A stretch of DNA of 64,000 nt, from the NCBI RefSeq assembly GCF_003970675.1, contig NZ_CP034562.1, positions 2,728,001 through 2,792,000 of the forward strand, given 5' to 3'. Position numbers and translations under genes: made by a program. The DNA comes from Flammeovirga pectinis. Its GTDB lineage: Bacteria > Bacteroidota > Bacteroidia > Cytophagales > Flammeovirgaceae. Positions within the stretch are counted from its first letter, which is position 1; each line of letters opens with the position of its first letter. Positions 29,464 through 37,949 of this stretch are shown in pieces. The notes under the pieces are model-generated. The model was not told where the DNA came from. It saw only the letters and a list, made by a program, of their open reading frames with translations, and made no database searches.

Positions 29464-29581
29464 TTATCAACATTTAAATGCTTATTTATCAGAAAGTTAT
29501 CAACATTTGACGCAATTACACCCTAAAAGTATAGTTGATATTGAAATAGTTATACAGTTGTCAACATTGAGTTGTGAATAA
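29464..29581. repeat. Cluster of DnaA-box-like nonamers
   Basis: The gap 29342-29855 contains no convincing gene but holds TTATCAACA at 29464-29472 and again at 29497-29505 (exactly 33 bp apart), TTGTCAACA at 29558-29566 and, on the other strand, TTATTCACA at 29573-29581. The last fits the DnaA consensus TTATNCACA exactly; the others differ at one or two positions. It could be a DnaA-binding region, an origin-like element or chance in AT-rich DNA. The flanking genes are not the usual origin neighbours. Confidence 0.35.
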
Positions 29582-29855
29582 ACACTACATCTTCATCAAT
29601 TGTTAGTATAAATCATCTCTAAATAATAGAATTATACAAATATACTATTGTCTTTGATCAAGAATACAGTAAATTTGAAATTAATTACCAGCTGTTAAAT
29701 ATCATTTAGTTTTTACCTATAATCTTGTACCTGATTTGGTTTATTTTTTTTAAAAACTATGTATTAACAGTATAATTATTCACTTTGTAAGCTAATTAAT
29801 AGAACTATTGATGTGTAACCTCTGTTAATTTTACAATTACAACGTAATTCATTAT

Positions 29856-30644
29856 TTGTTTTATCTTATTTCCCCTTTTGTGAAAGCATTAAAACTTAAA
29901 ACAAAAACATATATACGCAGATTTGCTATAGGTGATATTCATGGTTGCTACAAGACTTTTAAACTTCTTTTAGAAGATGAGCTAAAAATCACTACGCAAG
30001 ATGTTATTTTCTTAGTGGGTGATTATATTCATAAAGGCCCAAATAGTGAAAAGGTTATTGATTATATTATTGATCTACAAAAAGATGGATACAACATCTT
30101 TCCCATTAGAGGTAATCACGAAGAAAACTTGATCATTAAACAAAGAACTTACCGTCCCACTTTTGCAAGGTTTATTGCTAAAATGAATACTCGGTATGGA
30201 AAATCTATACTAAGTAAAGACGGAGAGTTGTACTTAAAACATAAGGAGTTTTTTAAGGCATTACCTTACAGAATACAAATCGAGGATTATCATATTGTCC
30301 ATGCAGGGTTCAATTATGAGGCAGAAAAACCAAAGAAGGATTTTGATGCAATGCTTAATACGCGAAAACCTCTACCAGAAATTCTACCTAAAATGTTAAA
30401 GAAAAGACGTGTAATCCATGGACATACTCCCATTTCTATTGATAAATTAAAACAAAGTATTGCTGAACAATCTCCTTTAATTAATATTGATTCTGGTTGT
30501 GCCTTCTTTAAGAAAGTCACAAATGAGCAAGCAAATCAGCTCGGCTTTTTATCTTGCTTTAACCTGGATACTCAAGAGCTTATCACAATACGAAATAAAG
30601 ATCAAGAACCTCAATTATTAAGTACCGTTCCTGCATATCATTAA
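29856..30644 (+). CDS. PPP-family metallophosphatase
   Basis: Up to 262 residues. It has the metal-binding motifs of the serine/threonine phosphatase (PPP) family in order: G-D-I-H-G, G-D-Y-I-H-K-G-P and R-G-N-H-E, then H-A-G and H-G-H-T-P. It could dephosphorylate proteins or diadenosine tetraphosphate; the sequence does not decide. There is no ATG before the first motif. The longest frame starts at TTG 29856, while GTG at 29880 gives a more typical N-terminus (254 residues) and is my preferred start. The lipid kinase gene follows on the same strand. Confidence 0.88.
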   Translation: MFYLISPFVKALKLKTKTYIRRFAIGDIHGCYKTFKLLLEDELKITTQDVIFLVGDYIHKGPNSEKVIDYIIDLQKDGYNIFPIRGNHEENLIIKQRTYRPTFARFIAKMNTRYGKSILSKDGELYLKHKEFFKALPYRIQIEDYHIVHAGFNYEAEKPKKDFDAMLNTRKPLPEILPKMLKKRRVIHGHTPISIDKLKQSIAEQSPLINIDSGCAFFKKVTNEQANQLGFLSCFNLDTQELITIRNKDQEPQLLSTVPAYH

Positions 30645-30717
30645 GTAATTAATTACATTGTTATTTGTCATCTTTTTACGATATTCACTAAAATTTCATT
30701 TTTACCTCAATCAATAT

Positions 30718-31614
30718 ATGAAGCTCTTACTTGTAGTAAACCCAATTTCTGGAGATATAGATAAAGAACCATTTTTAAATGATGCCGAAAACCTTTTGGA
30801 TCTGTATGAAATTGAATATACCGTTTATAAAACTACGGGTAAAAATGATTTAGAGATTTTAAAGTCTTACATCAAAACGGTAAAGCCTCATAAAGTAGCT
30901 TCTATTGGAGGAGATGGGACAACACTTTTTACATCTATTGCTCTGTTAGGTACAGGTATTCCAATGGGAATCATCCCTTTAGGTTCTGCAAACGGCATGG
31001 CTGTGGAACTTTTTGTTGATCCTAACCCAATGGATGCTTTGAGAGAAATTATAATGTCTGATATGGTTAGAGGGCTTGATCTTCTTAAAGTAAACGGAGA
31101 ACATTATTGTTTACACATAGGTGATATTGGTGTAAATGCACAAATAGTAAATGGTTATTCTAATGATCCAAACAGAGGAATGACAACCTATATTAAATAC
31201 TTTTTAGAGCAATTAAAAGTAAAAAACATTATTGATTATAAAATTGAAATTGATGGTGAATTTTATCAAGAATCTGGAATTATGCTTGCCATTTGTAATG
31301 CAAGAAAGTTTGGTACAGGTGTTCCTCTAAACAGTATAAGCAATCCTTTTGATGGTAAATTTGAATTGGTAGCAATACCAGAAATGAATTTTGAAGACCT
31401 AATAATTGTAGGTCTTTCTAAATTTGATGAAAGCTTTTTAGAAGATGCAAATGGTAACGTGTATTCTGCAGAGAAAGCAACCATTCATTTTGAGAAAACA
31501 CAACTACTTCAATTAGATGGTGAAGTAATTGGTGATATTGATACTTTAGAAATTGAAGTTCTCCCAGCAGCAATTCAATACATTACAACAAAAAGAAACA
31601 CTTTAGTTTCTTAA
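30718..31614 (+). CDS. Diacylglycerol/sphingosine kinase family lipid kinase
   Basis: 298 residues from the ATG at 30718. An upstream in-frame ATG at 30658 would add 20 atypical hydrophobic residues. The protein opens with L-L-V-V-N-P-I-S-G and has the nucleotide-binding G-G-D-G-T-T and the following P-L-G-S-A-N-G-M-A segment of the DAGK catalytic domain, then the C-terminal beta-sandwich. It phosphorylates a lipid such as diacylglycerol or a sphingoid base; many Bacteroidota make sphingolipids. It probably shares a transcript with the phosphatase upstream and ends in a clear terminator. Confidence 0.9.
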   Translation: MKLLLVVNPISGDIDKEPFLNDAENLLDLYEIEYTVYKTTGKNDLEILKSYIKTVKPHKVASIGGDGTTLFTSIALLGTGIPMGIIPLGSANGMAVELFVDPNPMDALREIIMSDMVRGLDLLKVNGEHYCLHIGDIGVNAQIVNGYSNDPNRGMTTYIKYFLEQLKVKNIIDYKIEIDGEFYQESGIMLAICNARKFGTGVPLNSISNPFDGKFELVAIPEMNFEDLIIVGLSKFDESFLEDANGNVYSAEKATIHFEKTQLLQLDGEVIGDIDTLEIEVLPAAIQYITTKRNTLVS

Positions 31615-31652
31615 AAAGATTGGTAATAATAACCATTCAAAATACACAAATT

Positions 31653-31698
31653 AGCACTTCTTTCCACCATTATAAATGATGAAAAGAAGTGCTTTTTT
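31653..31698 (+). terminator. Terminator between convergent lipid kinase and porin genes
   Basis: An 11-bp perfect repeat (AGCACTTCTTT / AAAGAAGTGCT) with additional inner pairing is followed by a run of T. It lies 39 bases after the kinase stop and just beyond the end of the opposing porin gene. Confidence 0.85.
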
Positions 31699-31705
31699 CA
31701 TAAAC

Positions 31706-32701
31706 TTATATACCAATTTTTACTCCAAAAAATAATTGAAGAGGTGGGTATTCTGTAAATAGATTTTCTGCATTGGTCTGGTCATATTTATTACCAACAG
31801 CAACCATATGAAATCTCCAATTTTTATTTTTAATAGGATAATACTCAATACCTAAACTTAGTGTTTGTAATGACTGAGAAGTATATGAATTTGATTCTAT
31901 AGTACTACTCATTGGATCTAACTTATTATAGATATACTCTACAAATGGACGAAACTTCTCTCCTTTGTATGTTAATTTAACAGGTACAGATTGATATTGT
32001 GTCTGTTCAAGAAATCCATTAATATTAATAACTCTAGCGTAATCCACATCTAATTCCCAATCAGAGTATAAAAATTCTACACCAAGATTGCTCATATGAC
32101 CAATAGTATTTTGATTATTTTTTTCGACTGTTAAACTCATTGACGTATTAATATGATCTGATATATGACCCGACCAATAGAGGTTCTGCTGCAAGTTTAC
32201 ATTGTTTAAACTATCGGGCACTGAGTTTACTAACTGATAAGTAAATTGTTGTTTTGAATCTGTTGTATAACGAACTGTTACCCCAGACGAGAACATATTT
32301 AAATGTTGTCCAACCTCACTGTATTGATAGACATCATTTGGGCTTACATGCTCTTCAAAAGTACCAATGTTCACCATTGATTTACCTAATGTAAGCATCC
32401 ATTTTTTATTGGAAGTAGTATAACTAATATTGGCTAACATAATATCTTCTGATAAATTATTAGCCCCATCAGAAAGACTTAAAGGCGTTATTTGTAAGGT
32501 ATAATTCATCTGATCTGAGATAGCTCCATACACGCCTAAAAATACGTGATCAAACTGAAATTTATTATCTGTTTCTCCAGGATTGATAGATGTATAGCTA
32601 TCAAATCTAACATCATAAATTAAATTAAAGTGTGATATTTCTTGAGAATAAACACTTAAACTACTAATAAACAGCACAAATAGACTTATTACTTTTTTCA
32701 T
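31706..32701 (-). CDS. Outer-membrane porin-like protein
   Basis: 331 residues from the ATG at 32701; a further in-frame ATG nine codons upstream is less likely because it would put charged residues before the signal peptide. The signal peptide (1-19, ending V-Y-S-Q) is followed by alternating amphipathic beta-strands through to the end. The layout resembles the phosphate-selective porin O/P superfamily. The transported solute is not predictable. It stands alone, converging with the lipid kinase and downstream of a separate AraC-type gene on the same strand. Confidence 0.7.
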   Translation of the reverse strand: MKKVISLFVLFISSLSVYSQEISHFNLIYDVRFDSYTSINPGETDNKFQFDHVFLGVYGAISDQMNYTLQITPLSLSDGANNLSEDIMLANISYTTSNKKWMLTLGKSMVNIGTFEEHVSPNDVYQYSEVGQHLNMFSSGVTVRYTTDSKQQFTYQLVNSVPDSLNNVNLQQNLYWSGHISDHINTSMSLTVEKNNQNTIGHMSNLGVEFLYSDWELDVDYARVININGFLEQTQYQSVPVKLTYKGEKFRPFVEYIYNKLDPMSSTIESNSYTSQSLQTLSLGIEYYPIKNKNWRFHMVAVGNKYDQTNAENLFTEYPPLQLFFGVKIGI

Positions 32702-32807
32702 TATTCTTTGATTTTTGAGAGAACCCAAATATCATTCAAATGGTAAAATAACAGGTAGTACAATTGTTTACGAAATAAGTATAAATGTATAAATCTGTAA
32801 ATTAAGC

Positions 32808-33767
32808 TTATAATTTATGTTTCGATTTTCTCATTTCAGATGGTGAAATTCCATAATGAGACACAAAGCTTTTCGTTAAATGATTAACATCTGTGTAAGA
32901 GAACTCATAAGACAATTCTGTAATCGTTTTTGAAGTAGTCATAATTTCCACTCTTAAACTTTCAACTTTTTTCTCTTGATAATACTTGTACATCGTATTA
33001 CCTAAAACAGCCTTAAAAATATTATTCAGCTTAATTTTATTAATACCATATTCTTTAATAAAAGATTCTACAGAGATTTTATTACGCAGGTTGTCATGCA
33101 TAAAGTCTCTAATACTGTAAACAGTTTCTAGTTCATAATTAGAAAAAAGGTGTGTATCTTTTTTATCGTCAATGTGAAGTAGAATATTATCTACTAAAAG
33201 CTTTAACTCTGTTAATTTTACCCGAACCCATGCTCTTTTAATTATTGGGTCAATTTCACTTCGCATCTTTTCTGATACCGATTTCTTCCAAATCATAGTA
33301 TGTTCATTTCCTGTATGGAATATATAATTCCCTAGATTTAGAAGTTTTTTCATCACTTCATTTATTTTATATTTTTCATAGTTTATGGCATAAGTTATTA
33401 TAATTTTTCTTTCGCCTTCTTTGTACTTCAAATTAAAATGTTCTTCATTCTTTAAAAAGATAAAACCATTAGGAAGGTTAAGTGCCAATTTCTTTTTGCC
33501 TTGATCTAGCTCTACTCCATTTAAAAATAGATGTACAGATAGATCATATTTAATATCATGATGAATTTTAAATTTTGTTGCTTTCTTTGCAGTATAATCC
33601 ATTGCAGTAACCCTATACTCTGGCTCTTCATGTACCATCATCTGCCCTTTAACGATATCATTATCAAATACTATTTGATTATCATTAATAATTTCTCCTC
33701 CAAGATTTTTATGAATAAAATCAATAATTCGTTCTTCGTCTCTTTCCTTAAATTCTATCTTTTTCAT
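32808..33767 (-). CDS. AraC family transcriptional regulator
   Basis: 319 residues. The N-terminal 210 residues form a variable sensing domain with no recognised family. The C-terminal 100 residues contain two HTH motifs of the AraC/XylS type, including S-V-E-S-F-I-K-E-Y-G-I-N-K-I-K-L-N and I-T-E-L-S-Y-E-F-S-Y-T-D-V-N-H-L-T-K-S-F, with the family ending G-I-S-P-S-E-M-R. It may control the porin gene directly downstream on the same strand, or a distant target. Confidence 0.9.
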   Translation of the reverse strand: MKKIEFKERDEERIIDFIHKNLGGEIINDNQIVFDNDIVKGQMMVHEEPEYRVTAMDYTAKKATKFKIHHDIKYDLSVHLFLNGVELDQGKKKLALNLPNGFIFLKNEEHFNLKYKEGERKIIITYAINYEKYKINEVMKKLLNLGNYIFHTGNEHTMIWKKSVSEKMRSEIDPIIKRAWVRVKLTELKLLVDNILLHIDDKKDTHLFSNYELETVYSIRDFMHDNLRNKISVESFIKEYGINKIKLNNIFKAVLGNTMYKYYQEKKVESLRVEIMTTSKTITELSYEFSYTDVNHLTKSFVSHYGISPSEMRKSKHKL

Positions 33768-33881
33768 ACCTATTTTTATAAAGAAAAGTCATTGATCTAT
33801 TTTTATTTATCTAAAATACATTTATCACAACTAAAATAAAAACTTTACAAAGTACCTGATCCAATAAAAAATTATGCATAA

Positions 33882-33913
33882 AAAAAGCATTGAAATAACT
33901 TCCAATGCTTTTT
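33882..33913 (-). terminator. Terminator after the VOC gene
   Basis: An 11-bp perfect repeat (AAAAAGCATTG / CAATGCTTTTT) with a ten-base loop, 18 bases past the stop of the minus-strand VOC gene and tailed by A residues that give its U-tract. Confidence 0.85.
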
Positions 33914-33930
33914 AAAAATCTTATTGCTAA

Positions 33931-34383
33931 CTACAGTGTATACCCTAATTTTTCAAGATCTTGATGAAAGTATTGTTTTCCTTCTTCAGATACCTCGGCC
34001 AATTCTACAACATATCCCCCTGGAGTTTCATATCTACCTTGAAATCCAATGGGAACTGCAGATTTTTCTTGAAGAACTTTCATGCCTGCTGCTTCTGCAT
34101 TTCTTAAAGTCGATTCCATATCTTTTGTCCAGTAAAGAACTTTAGTACGTTCTAAGTATTCTGGAAAGCCTTCTAAAGAATCTGTAATTACTGCTGAAAT
34201 ATTTCCATGAGGAGAGGTTAATGCGACAACTCTCAAATTCCCTAACTTAGGCATATCAAAAACATATTCAACTTCTGCGTCAAAGTTCTTAACGTAATTT
34301 TTAATAAACGATGTACCCTCGGCAACTTTAACAAATACTCTAATATATTCTTTGCTCGAAAAGTCAGATGATAAATTTTTCAT
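33931..34383 (-). CDS. Glyoxalase/VOC superfamily protein
   Basis: 150 residues with a single-domain vicinal-oxygen-chelate layout: an N-terminal beta-strand (I-R-V-F-V-K-V) leading to E-G-T-S-F-I-K, a central sheet with V-V-A-L-T-S-P and a C-terminal repeat with K-V-L-Q-E-K-S-A and Y-E-T-P-G-G-Y-V-V-E-L-A-E, whose last Glu is a likely metal ligand. The family includes glyoxalases, dioxygenases and resistance proteins; the reaction is not predictable. Monocistronic. Confidence 0.75.
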   Translation of the reverse strand: MKNLSSDFSSKEYIRVFVKVAEGTSFIKNYVKNFDAEVEYVFDMPKLGNLRVVALTSPHGNISAVITDSLEGFPEYLERTKVLYWTKDMESTLRNAEAAGMKVLQEKSAVPIGFQGRYETPGGYVVELAEVSEEGKQYFHQDLEKLGYTL

Positions 34384-35004
34384 TCTAGTAATTTTTAATA
34401 TTTTTATAAATTTTATACAGTTAAGTAACGACGTTTCTTATTTTGAGTTACGGTATTTTACACTCATTAACTATGTTTTTATCTATTTATTTAAAATAAA
34501 TTAACTCTCAAAACAAGGTTACAAAAGGCTGGTATAAAAGGATAAAAGTTACTTATAAAAGTATATAAAATAACTAGTGCACAAATCAAAAAACTAGCTT
34601 TACGATCTATTATAAAGGTTTTTGGCATGTTGATTATTATACCCTATAAAAGGTAAGCTCAGTATAAAATGGTTTTAAGTATTCCCTTATTAGGTATAAT
34701 AATGAAAAAAAAGCTACTAATTCTTCAAATAATTGATATTTAATTCTAGTTATAATTCTCTTCTGATTTATAAATACAAAAAAGAGGTCAAATAGCTTTA
34801 TCAATTGATCAAACTTCAATCAGCATATATAATAAAGAATCGTCGAGCTCTATAAGTCCAAAATCAAAAAGCCATCTATAATTGGTATCAATATAGAAGC
34901 AAATTAAAACATTTTTAAAAAAAAATTCGAATAGTTGTGTCTTTTTGAACCAACCCCATACTACATAGACGAAAACAATTTAAAACATTAAAATAAAAAT
35001 CGTC
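34384..35004. other. Intergenic region without a supported gene
   Basis: About 620 bases of very AT-rich sequence. A 60-codon frame on the minus strand (34637-34819) is rich in F, L and I but has no homology I can name and a composition expected of AT-rich noncoding DNA, so I do not call it. The last 100 bases presumably hold the promoter of the metal/thiol operon that starts at 35005. Confidence 0.4.
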
Positions 35005-35247
35005 ATGAAAAAAGTAGTAAAAGTATTGCACCAATCTTGTTGTGGAGTTAACCCTAACATCAAAAATCAACTAAAAAGAATTGCTGCAGAAAACAATGTA
35101 GCAATTGATGTACTCGATGTTACAGACATGATGGAAACAATGCAATATGGCACAATGGATTTTCCATCTATAGTAGTTGATGGTAAGGTACATTCTTACA
35201 GACAAAACAATACAGATGAAGCTGTAAAAGAAATGCTTACAGCATAA
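35005..35247 (+). CDS. Small thioredoxin-like protein with CC motif
   Basis: 80 residues of thioredoxin-fold type (beta-alpha-beta start, then cis-Pro region D-F-P-S-I-V-V-D-G-K). Instead of C-x-x-C it has adjacent cysteines, Q-S-C-C-G-V (12-13). Such small redox-active proteins commonly accompany DUF318/ArsP-type permeases, as here: the permease starts 46 bases downstream. It may bind or hand over a thiophilic metal or metalloid. First gene of the operon later split by the insertion sequence. Confidence 0.8.
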   Translation: MKKVVKVLHQSCCGVNPNIKNQLKRIAAENNVAIDVLDVTDMMETMQYGTMDFPSIVVDGKVHSYRQNNTDEAVKEMLTA

Positions 35248-35293
35248 AAGTTTCATCAATTCAACGCTTATTAAAGCATATCTCACTAAAAAA

Positions 35294-36262
35294 ATGGAAA
35301 GTTTATTAATAAAAGCAGCAGATTACCTTGTTTATCAATTGCTAGGTATTGGAGCAGAAACCACTCTTGGTAGTGCCTTGCATTATTTCTTAGTTAGCAC
35401 AACTCACATTGTCTTATTGGTTATTATTATAACGTATTTAATGGGTATTATTCAAAGTTATCTCCCATTAAATAAAATTAGGGCCTATTTAGAAAATAAT
35501 AAAAAATTCGGGGTTGGAAATATATTAGCATCTATATTAGGTGCTATTACTCCATTCTGTTCTTGCTCATCTATTCCTCTTTTTGTTGGAATGATGCAAT
35601 CTAGAATCCCTTTAGGCATTGCATTGTCTTTCTTAATAACATCTCCTTTAGTTAACGAAGTAGCAATTGCATTGTTCTTAGTTACATATGGAATAAAATT
35701 CACAGTAGTTTATGTCCTTTTTGGTATTCTACTAGGTGTTATAGGAGGTATAGTTCTTGATAAATTAGGCATGGCAAAATATGTTGCTGATTGGGTACAA
35801 AACCTAGCAGAAACACATGCTATTGAAGAAGAAGATAAACGTAGTTTAAAAGAACGTCTTCCTGAAATACATAAAGAAACAGTACAAACATTAAAAAAGT
35901 TGATTCCCTACATTACAGTTGGGTTAGCTATTGGTTCTTTTATACATGGATACGTTCCTGCAGAATTTTTCCAAAAATACATTAGTGCAGATAATCCATT
36001 TGCTGTTCCTATTGCTGTGCTTACAGCTATTCCATTATATATTGATGCTGTTGGAATTTTACCAGTAATAGATACATTAGTTGCTAAAGGTGTACCAATG
36101 GGAACTGCCATAGCATTTATGATGGGTGCAGTTGGTTTATCATTACCAGAAGCTTTACTTCTAAAAAAGGTAATGAAAAAACAATTGATTTTTGCCTTCT
36201 TCGGAACAATTGGATTTGGGATGATACTAGCAGGTTATTTCTTTAATATAATGTTCAGTTAA
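35294..36262 (+). CDS. Permease of the DUF318/ArsP (YraQ) type
   Basis: 322 residues with about eight membrane helices. The family hallmark is the cysteine loop I-T-P-F-C-S-C-S-S-I-P-L-F (near residue 95), and a related helix with P-L-Y-I-D-A-V-G-I-L-P-V-I occurs in the second half. ArsP relatives export trivalent organoarsenicals; others are uncharacterised. With MerT- and MerP-like proteins and a CC thioredoxin beside it, transport of a soft metal, metalloid or thiol compound is likely. Its TAA stop lies inside the 6-bp target duplication of the adjacent insertion sequence. Confidence 0.88.
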   Translation: MESLLIKAADYLVYQLLGIGAETTLGSALHYFLVSTTHIVLLVIIITYLMGIIQSYLPLNKIRAYLENNKKFGVGNILASILGAITPFCSCSSIPLFVGMMQSRIPLGIALSFLITSPLVNEVAIALFLVTYGIKFTVVYVLFGILLGVIGGIVLDKLGMAKYVADWVQNLAETHAIEEEDKRSLKERLPEIHKETVQTLKKLIPYITVGLAIGSFIHGYVPAEFFQKYISADNPFAVPIAVLTAIPLYIDAVGILPVIDTLVAKGVPMGTAIAFMMGAVGLSLPEALLLKKVMKKQLIFAFFGTIGFGMILAGYFFNIMFS

Positions 36263-36263
36263 T
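36258..36263. repeat. Target-site duplication, left copy (GTTAAT)
   Basis: Six bases identical to 37581-37586 on the other side of the insertion sequence. This copy contains the TAA stop of the permease gene. Confidence 0.9.
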
Positions 36264-36306
36264 CAATACTTCGGTAATTTTTTCAAAATCCCTATAAAAC
36301 ATAAAA

Positions 36307-36343
36307 AGCTGTATTTTTGAAGTCCTACCAACAAAAAACAGCT
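36307..36343 (+). promoter_or_regulatory. Hairpin just before the transposase start codon
   Basis: AGCTGT/ACAGCT arms plus an adjacent U5/A5 stretch can pair in the transcript, ending four bases before the transposase ATG. Such a structure would hide the start region when transcription enters from outside, a known way for insertion sequences to limit transposase made from read-through. Structure is seen, function inferred. Confidence 0.45.
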
Positions 36344-36347
36344 AATT

Positions 36348-37553
36348 ATGGAAAGCAGAGCTTTCATAGGACCAATATTATCAAAAATGTCTGACTTAAG
36401 AAAAAGTAAAGTCAACTTTTTAACAGAATGTTTTATACTCTTCTTGAGTATCAAGGGGAAAATTAATTTTCTTCAGTTATCAAGGTATGGTTCATATAGT
36501 GAAAAAACTTACCGAAATAATTTCGAATCAGGTTTTTCTTTTTCAGAATTTAATCATCATTTGATCAATGAACATTGTGGTGATGAAAAAATAATAGCTT
36601 TCGATCCTGTTTACCTCAGTAAAAGTGGTAAGAAAACCTATGGTTTAGGGAAATATTGGTCCGGATGTGCTGGTAAAGCTCAAAAAGGATTGGATTTATC
36701 AGGTATTGGAATTGTTGATGTAGAAAGTCGTAATGCCTTTCATTATGATGCAATCCAAACGCCTTCAATTACAGAATTAAAGGAGAAAGGCATGAGTTTA
36801 GTTGACCATTATGCATCCACTTTGCTTACACATAAAGAGCAATTATTGACGCATTCTAAGTATGTTGTAGCTGATGCTTATTTTGCAAAAGAAAAGTTTG
36901 TTCGACCATTAGATGAGGCTGGCTTTACTGTACTTAGTCGATTTAGAGGTGATATGAATGCAAGGTATTTATTTGAAGGACCAAAAACAGGAAAACGCGG
37001 TAGACCTAAAAAATTCAACGGAAAAGTAGACTGGAAAAATATTGATCTCGATATTTTTCAGTTAGAAGATGATACAGACTTATATTATTTGTACTCTGCA
37101 AAAATTTATAGCGTTGCTTTAAAAAGAGAAGTAATGATTGCACTTGTTCAATTTAAAAATCAAAAGCTCAAGCAAAAAATATTCTTTTCAACAGATCTAA
37201 ATCAAGAGGCCTTCCAAATTTTCAATTATTACAGATTACGTTTTCACATAGAATTTCTTTTTCGAGATGCAAAACAGCATACAAGTCTTACAGGTTGTCA
37301 AGGAATAAGTAAAAATAAAATTCATTTTCATACTAATATGGCACTTACTTCTGTCTCAATTGCTAAGGCTTTTCATTGGATCAATCAAGAAAAAAAGGAA
37401 AGAGGACCCTTTTCAATGGCTAACATAAAAACACTCTATTTCAATGAGTTAATACTAAAAAAGATTTTTAGTGTATTTCGAATTGATGTAGATGTTGAAA
37501 AAAATAAACAGCAATTTGAGATGATTCGAAAATTAGGTCAAATTGCTGCTTGA
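36348..37553 (+). CDS. IS4-type DDE transposase
   Basis: 401 residues. RNase H-fold catalytic residues are likely D86 (A-F-D-P-V-Y), D176 (V-A-D-A-Y-F) and E302. The IS4 signature Y-x2-R-x3-E-x6-K is present as Y295, R298, E302, K309. A basic K-R-G-R-P-K-K stretch at 216-222 may contact DNA. The frame is intact, so the element may be active. The exact IS4-related group cannot be settled without database comparison; the 6-bp duplication is shorter than that of classic IS4. Confidence 0.93.
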   Translation: MESRAFIGPILSKMSDLRKSKVNFLTECFILFLSIKGKINFLQLSRYGSYSEKTYRNNFESGFSFSEFNHHLINEHCGDEKIIAFDPVYLSKSGKKTYGLGKYWSGCAGKAQKGLDLSGIGIVDVESRNAFHYDAIQTPSITELKEKGMSLVDHYASTLLTHKEQLLTHSKYVVADAYFAKEKFVRPLDEAGFTVLSRFRGDMNARYLFEGPKTGKRGRPKKFNGKVDWKNIDLDIFQLEDDTDLYYLYSAKIYSVALKREVMIALVQFKNQKLKQKIFFSTDLNQEAFQIFNYYRLRFHIEFLFRDAKQHTSLTGCQGISKNKIHFHTNMALTSVSIAKAFHWINQEKKERGPFSMANIKTLYFNELILKKIFSVFRIDVDVEKNKQQFEMIRKLGQIAA

Positions 37554-37580
37554 AAAATATATTATTTTACCGAAGTATTG

Positions 37581-37586
37581 GTTAAT
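37581..37586. repeat. Target-site duplication, right copy (GTTAAT)
   Basis: Identical to 36258-36263. It contains the first two bases of the MerT-like ATG at 37585-37587, so the insertion left that start codon intact. Confidence 0.9.
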
Positions 37587-37941
37587 GAAAACTTTATTTA
37601 ATTCAGTAACGGCGGTATTTGCCGCCTTACTGGCATCTACATGTTGTGTTGGTCCGTTACTTTCAATTGTAGGATTATTAGGCATTTCAGCAGCATCACT
37701 CACTTGGTTAATTAGTATTAAGCCTTACTTAATTAGTTTAAGTTTATTGCTTACATTTTATAATTTATACTTGGCCTATCAACCCAAGAAAGATACTTCT
37801 TGTTATTCTGTAAATAATGAACATCAGCAACTAAGTAAAACAGAAAAGCAGACAGTATACTTCTTCCAATCAAAGACATTTTTATGGGGTGTAGCCATCG
37901 TTACACTATTCACCATTGTCTTACCTTACATCAACCTATAA
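37585..37941 (+). CDS. MerT-like mercuric/metal transport protein
   Basis: 118 residues from the ATG at 37585; a longer frame starting at 37543 begins inside the insertion sequence and is an artefact. Three membrane helices: the first carries the vicinal cysteines of MerT, S-T-C-C-V-G-P-L-L, and the loop after helix two has one further Cys. Family members carry mercury or related soft metals across the inner membrane, handed over by MerP. The MerP-like gene starts eight bases downstream. Confidence 0.82.
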   Translation: MKTLFNSVTAVFAALLASTCCVGPLLSIVGLLGISAASLTWLISIKPYLISLSLLLTFYNLYLAYQPKKDTSCYSVNNEHQQLSKTEKQTVYFFQSKTFLWGVAIVTLFTIVLPYINL

Positions 37942-37949
37942 ATAAAAAA

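Larger units (their letters stand above)
36264..37580 (+). mobile_element. Complete IS4-type insertion sequence (1317 bp)
   Basis: The element is bounded by 14-bp perfect terminal inverted repeats, CAATACTTCGGTAA (36264-36277) and TTACCGAAGTATTG (37567-37580). It is flanked by a 6-bp direct repeat GTTAAT (36258-36263 and 37581-37586), the target-site duplication. It carries one intact transposase gene. Removing the element and one GTTAAT restores a TAATG stop/start overlap between the permease and MerT-like genes, proving the original junction. The intact ends, duplication and gene suggest a recent insertion. Confidence 0.95.

Noticed and set aside
34637-34819. 60-codon minus-strand frame in the 620-base gap
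   Set aside because: Composition is what AT-rich noncoding DNA gives (F, L, I, K, Y), with no motif, no neighbour support and no clear leader.
37543-37584. Longer start for the MerT-like gene
   Set aside because: The extra codons lie inside the insertion sequence and its target duplication; the native ATG at 37585 is restored when the element is removed.
37884-37949. Longer start for the MerP-like gene
   Set aside because: It would overlap the MerT-like gene and hide the lipoprotein signal that begins at the ATG at 37950.
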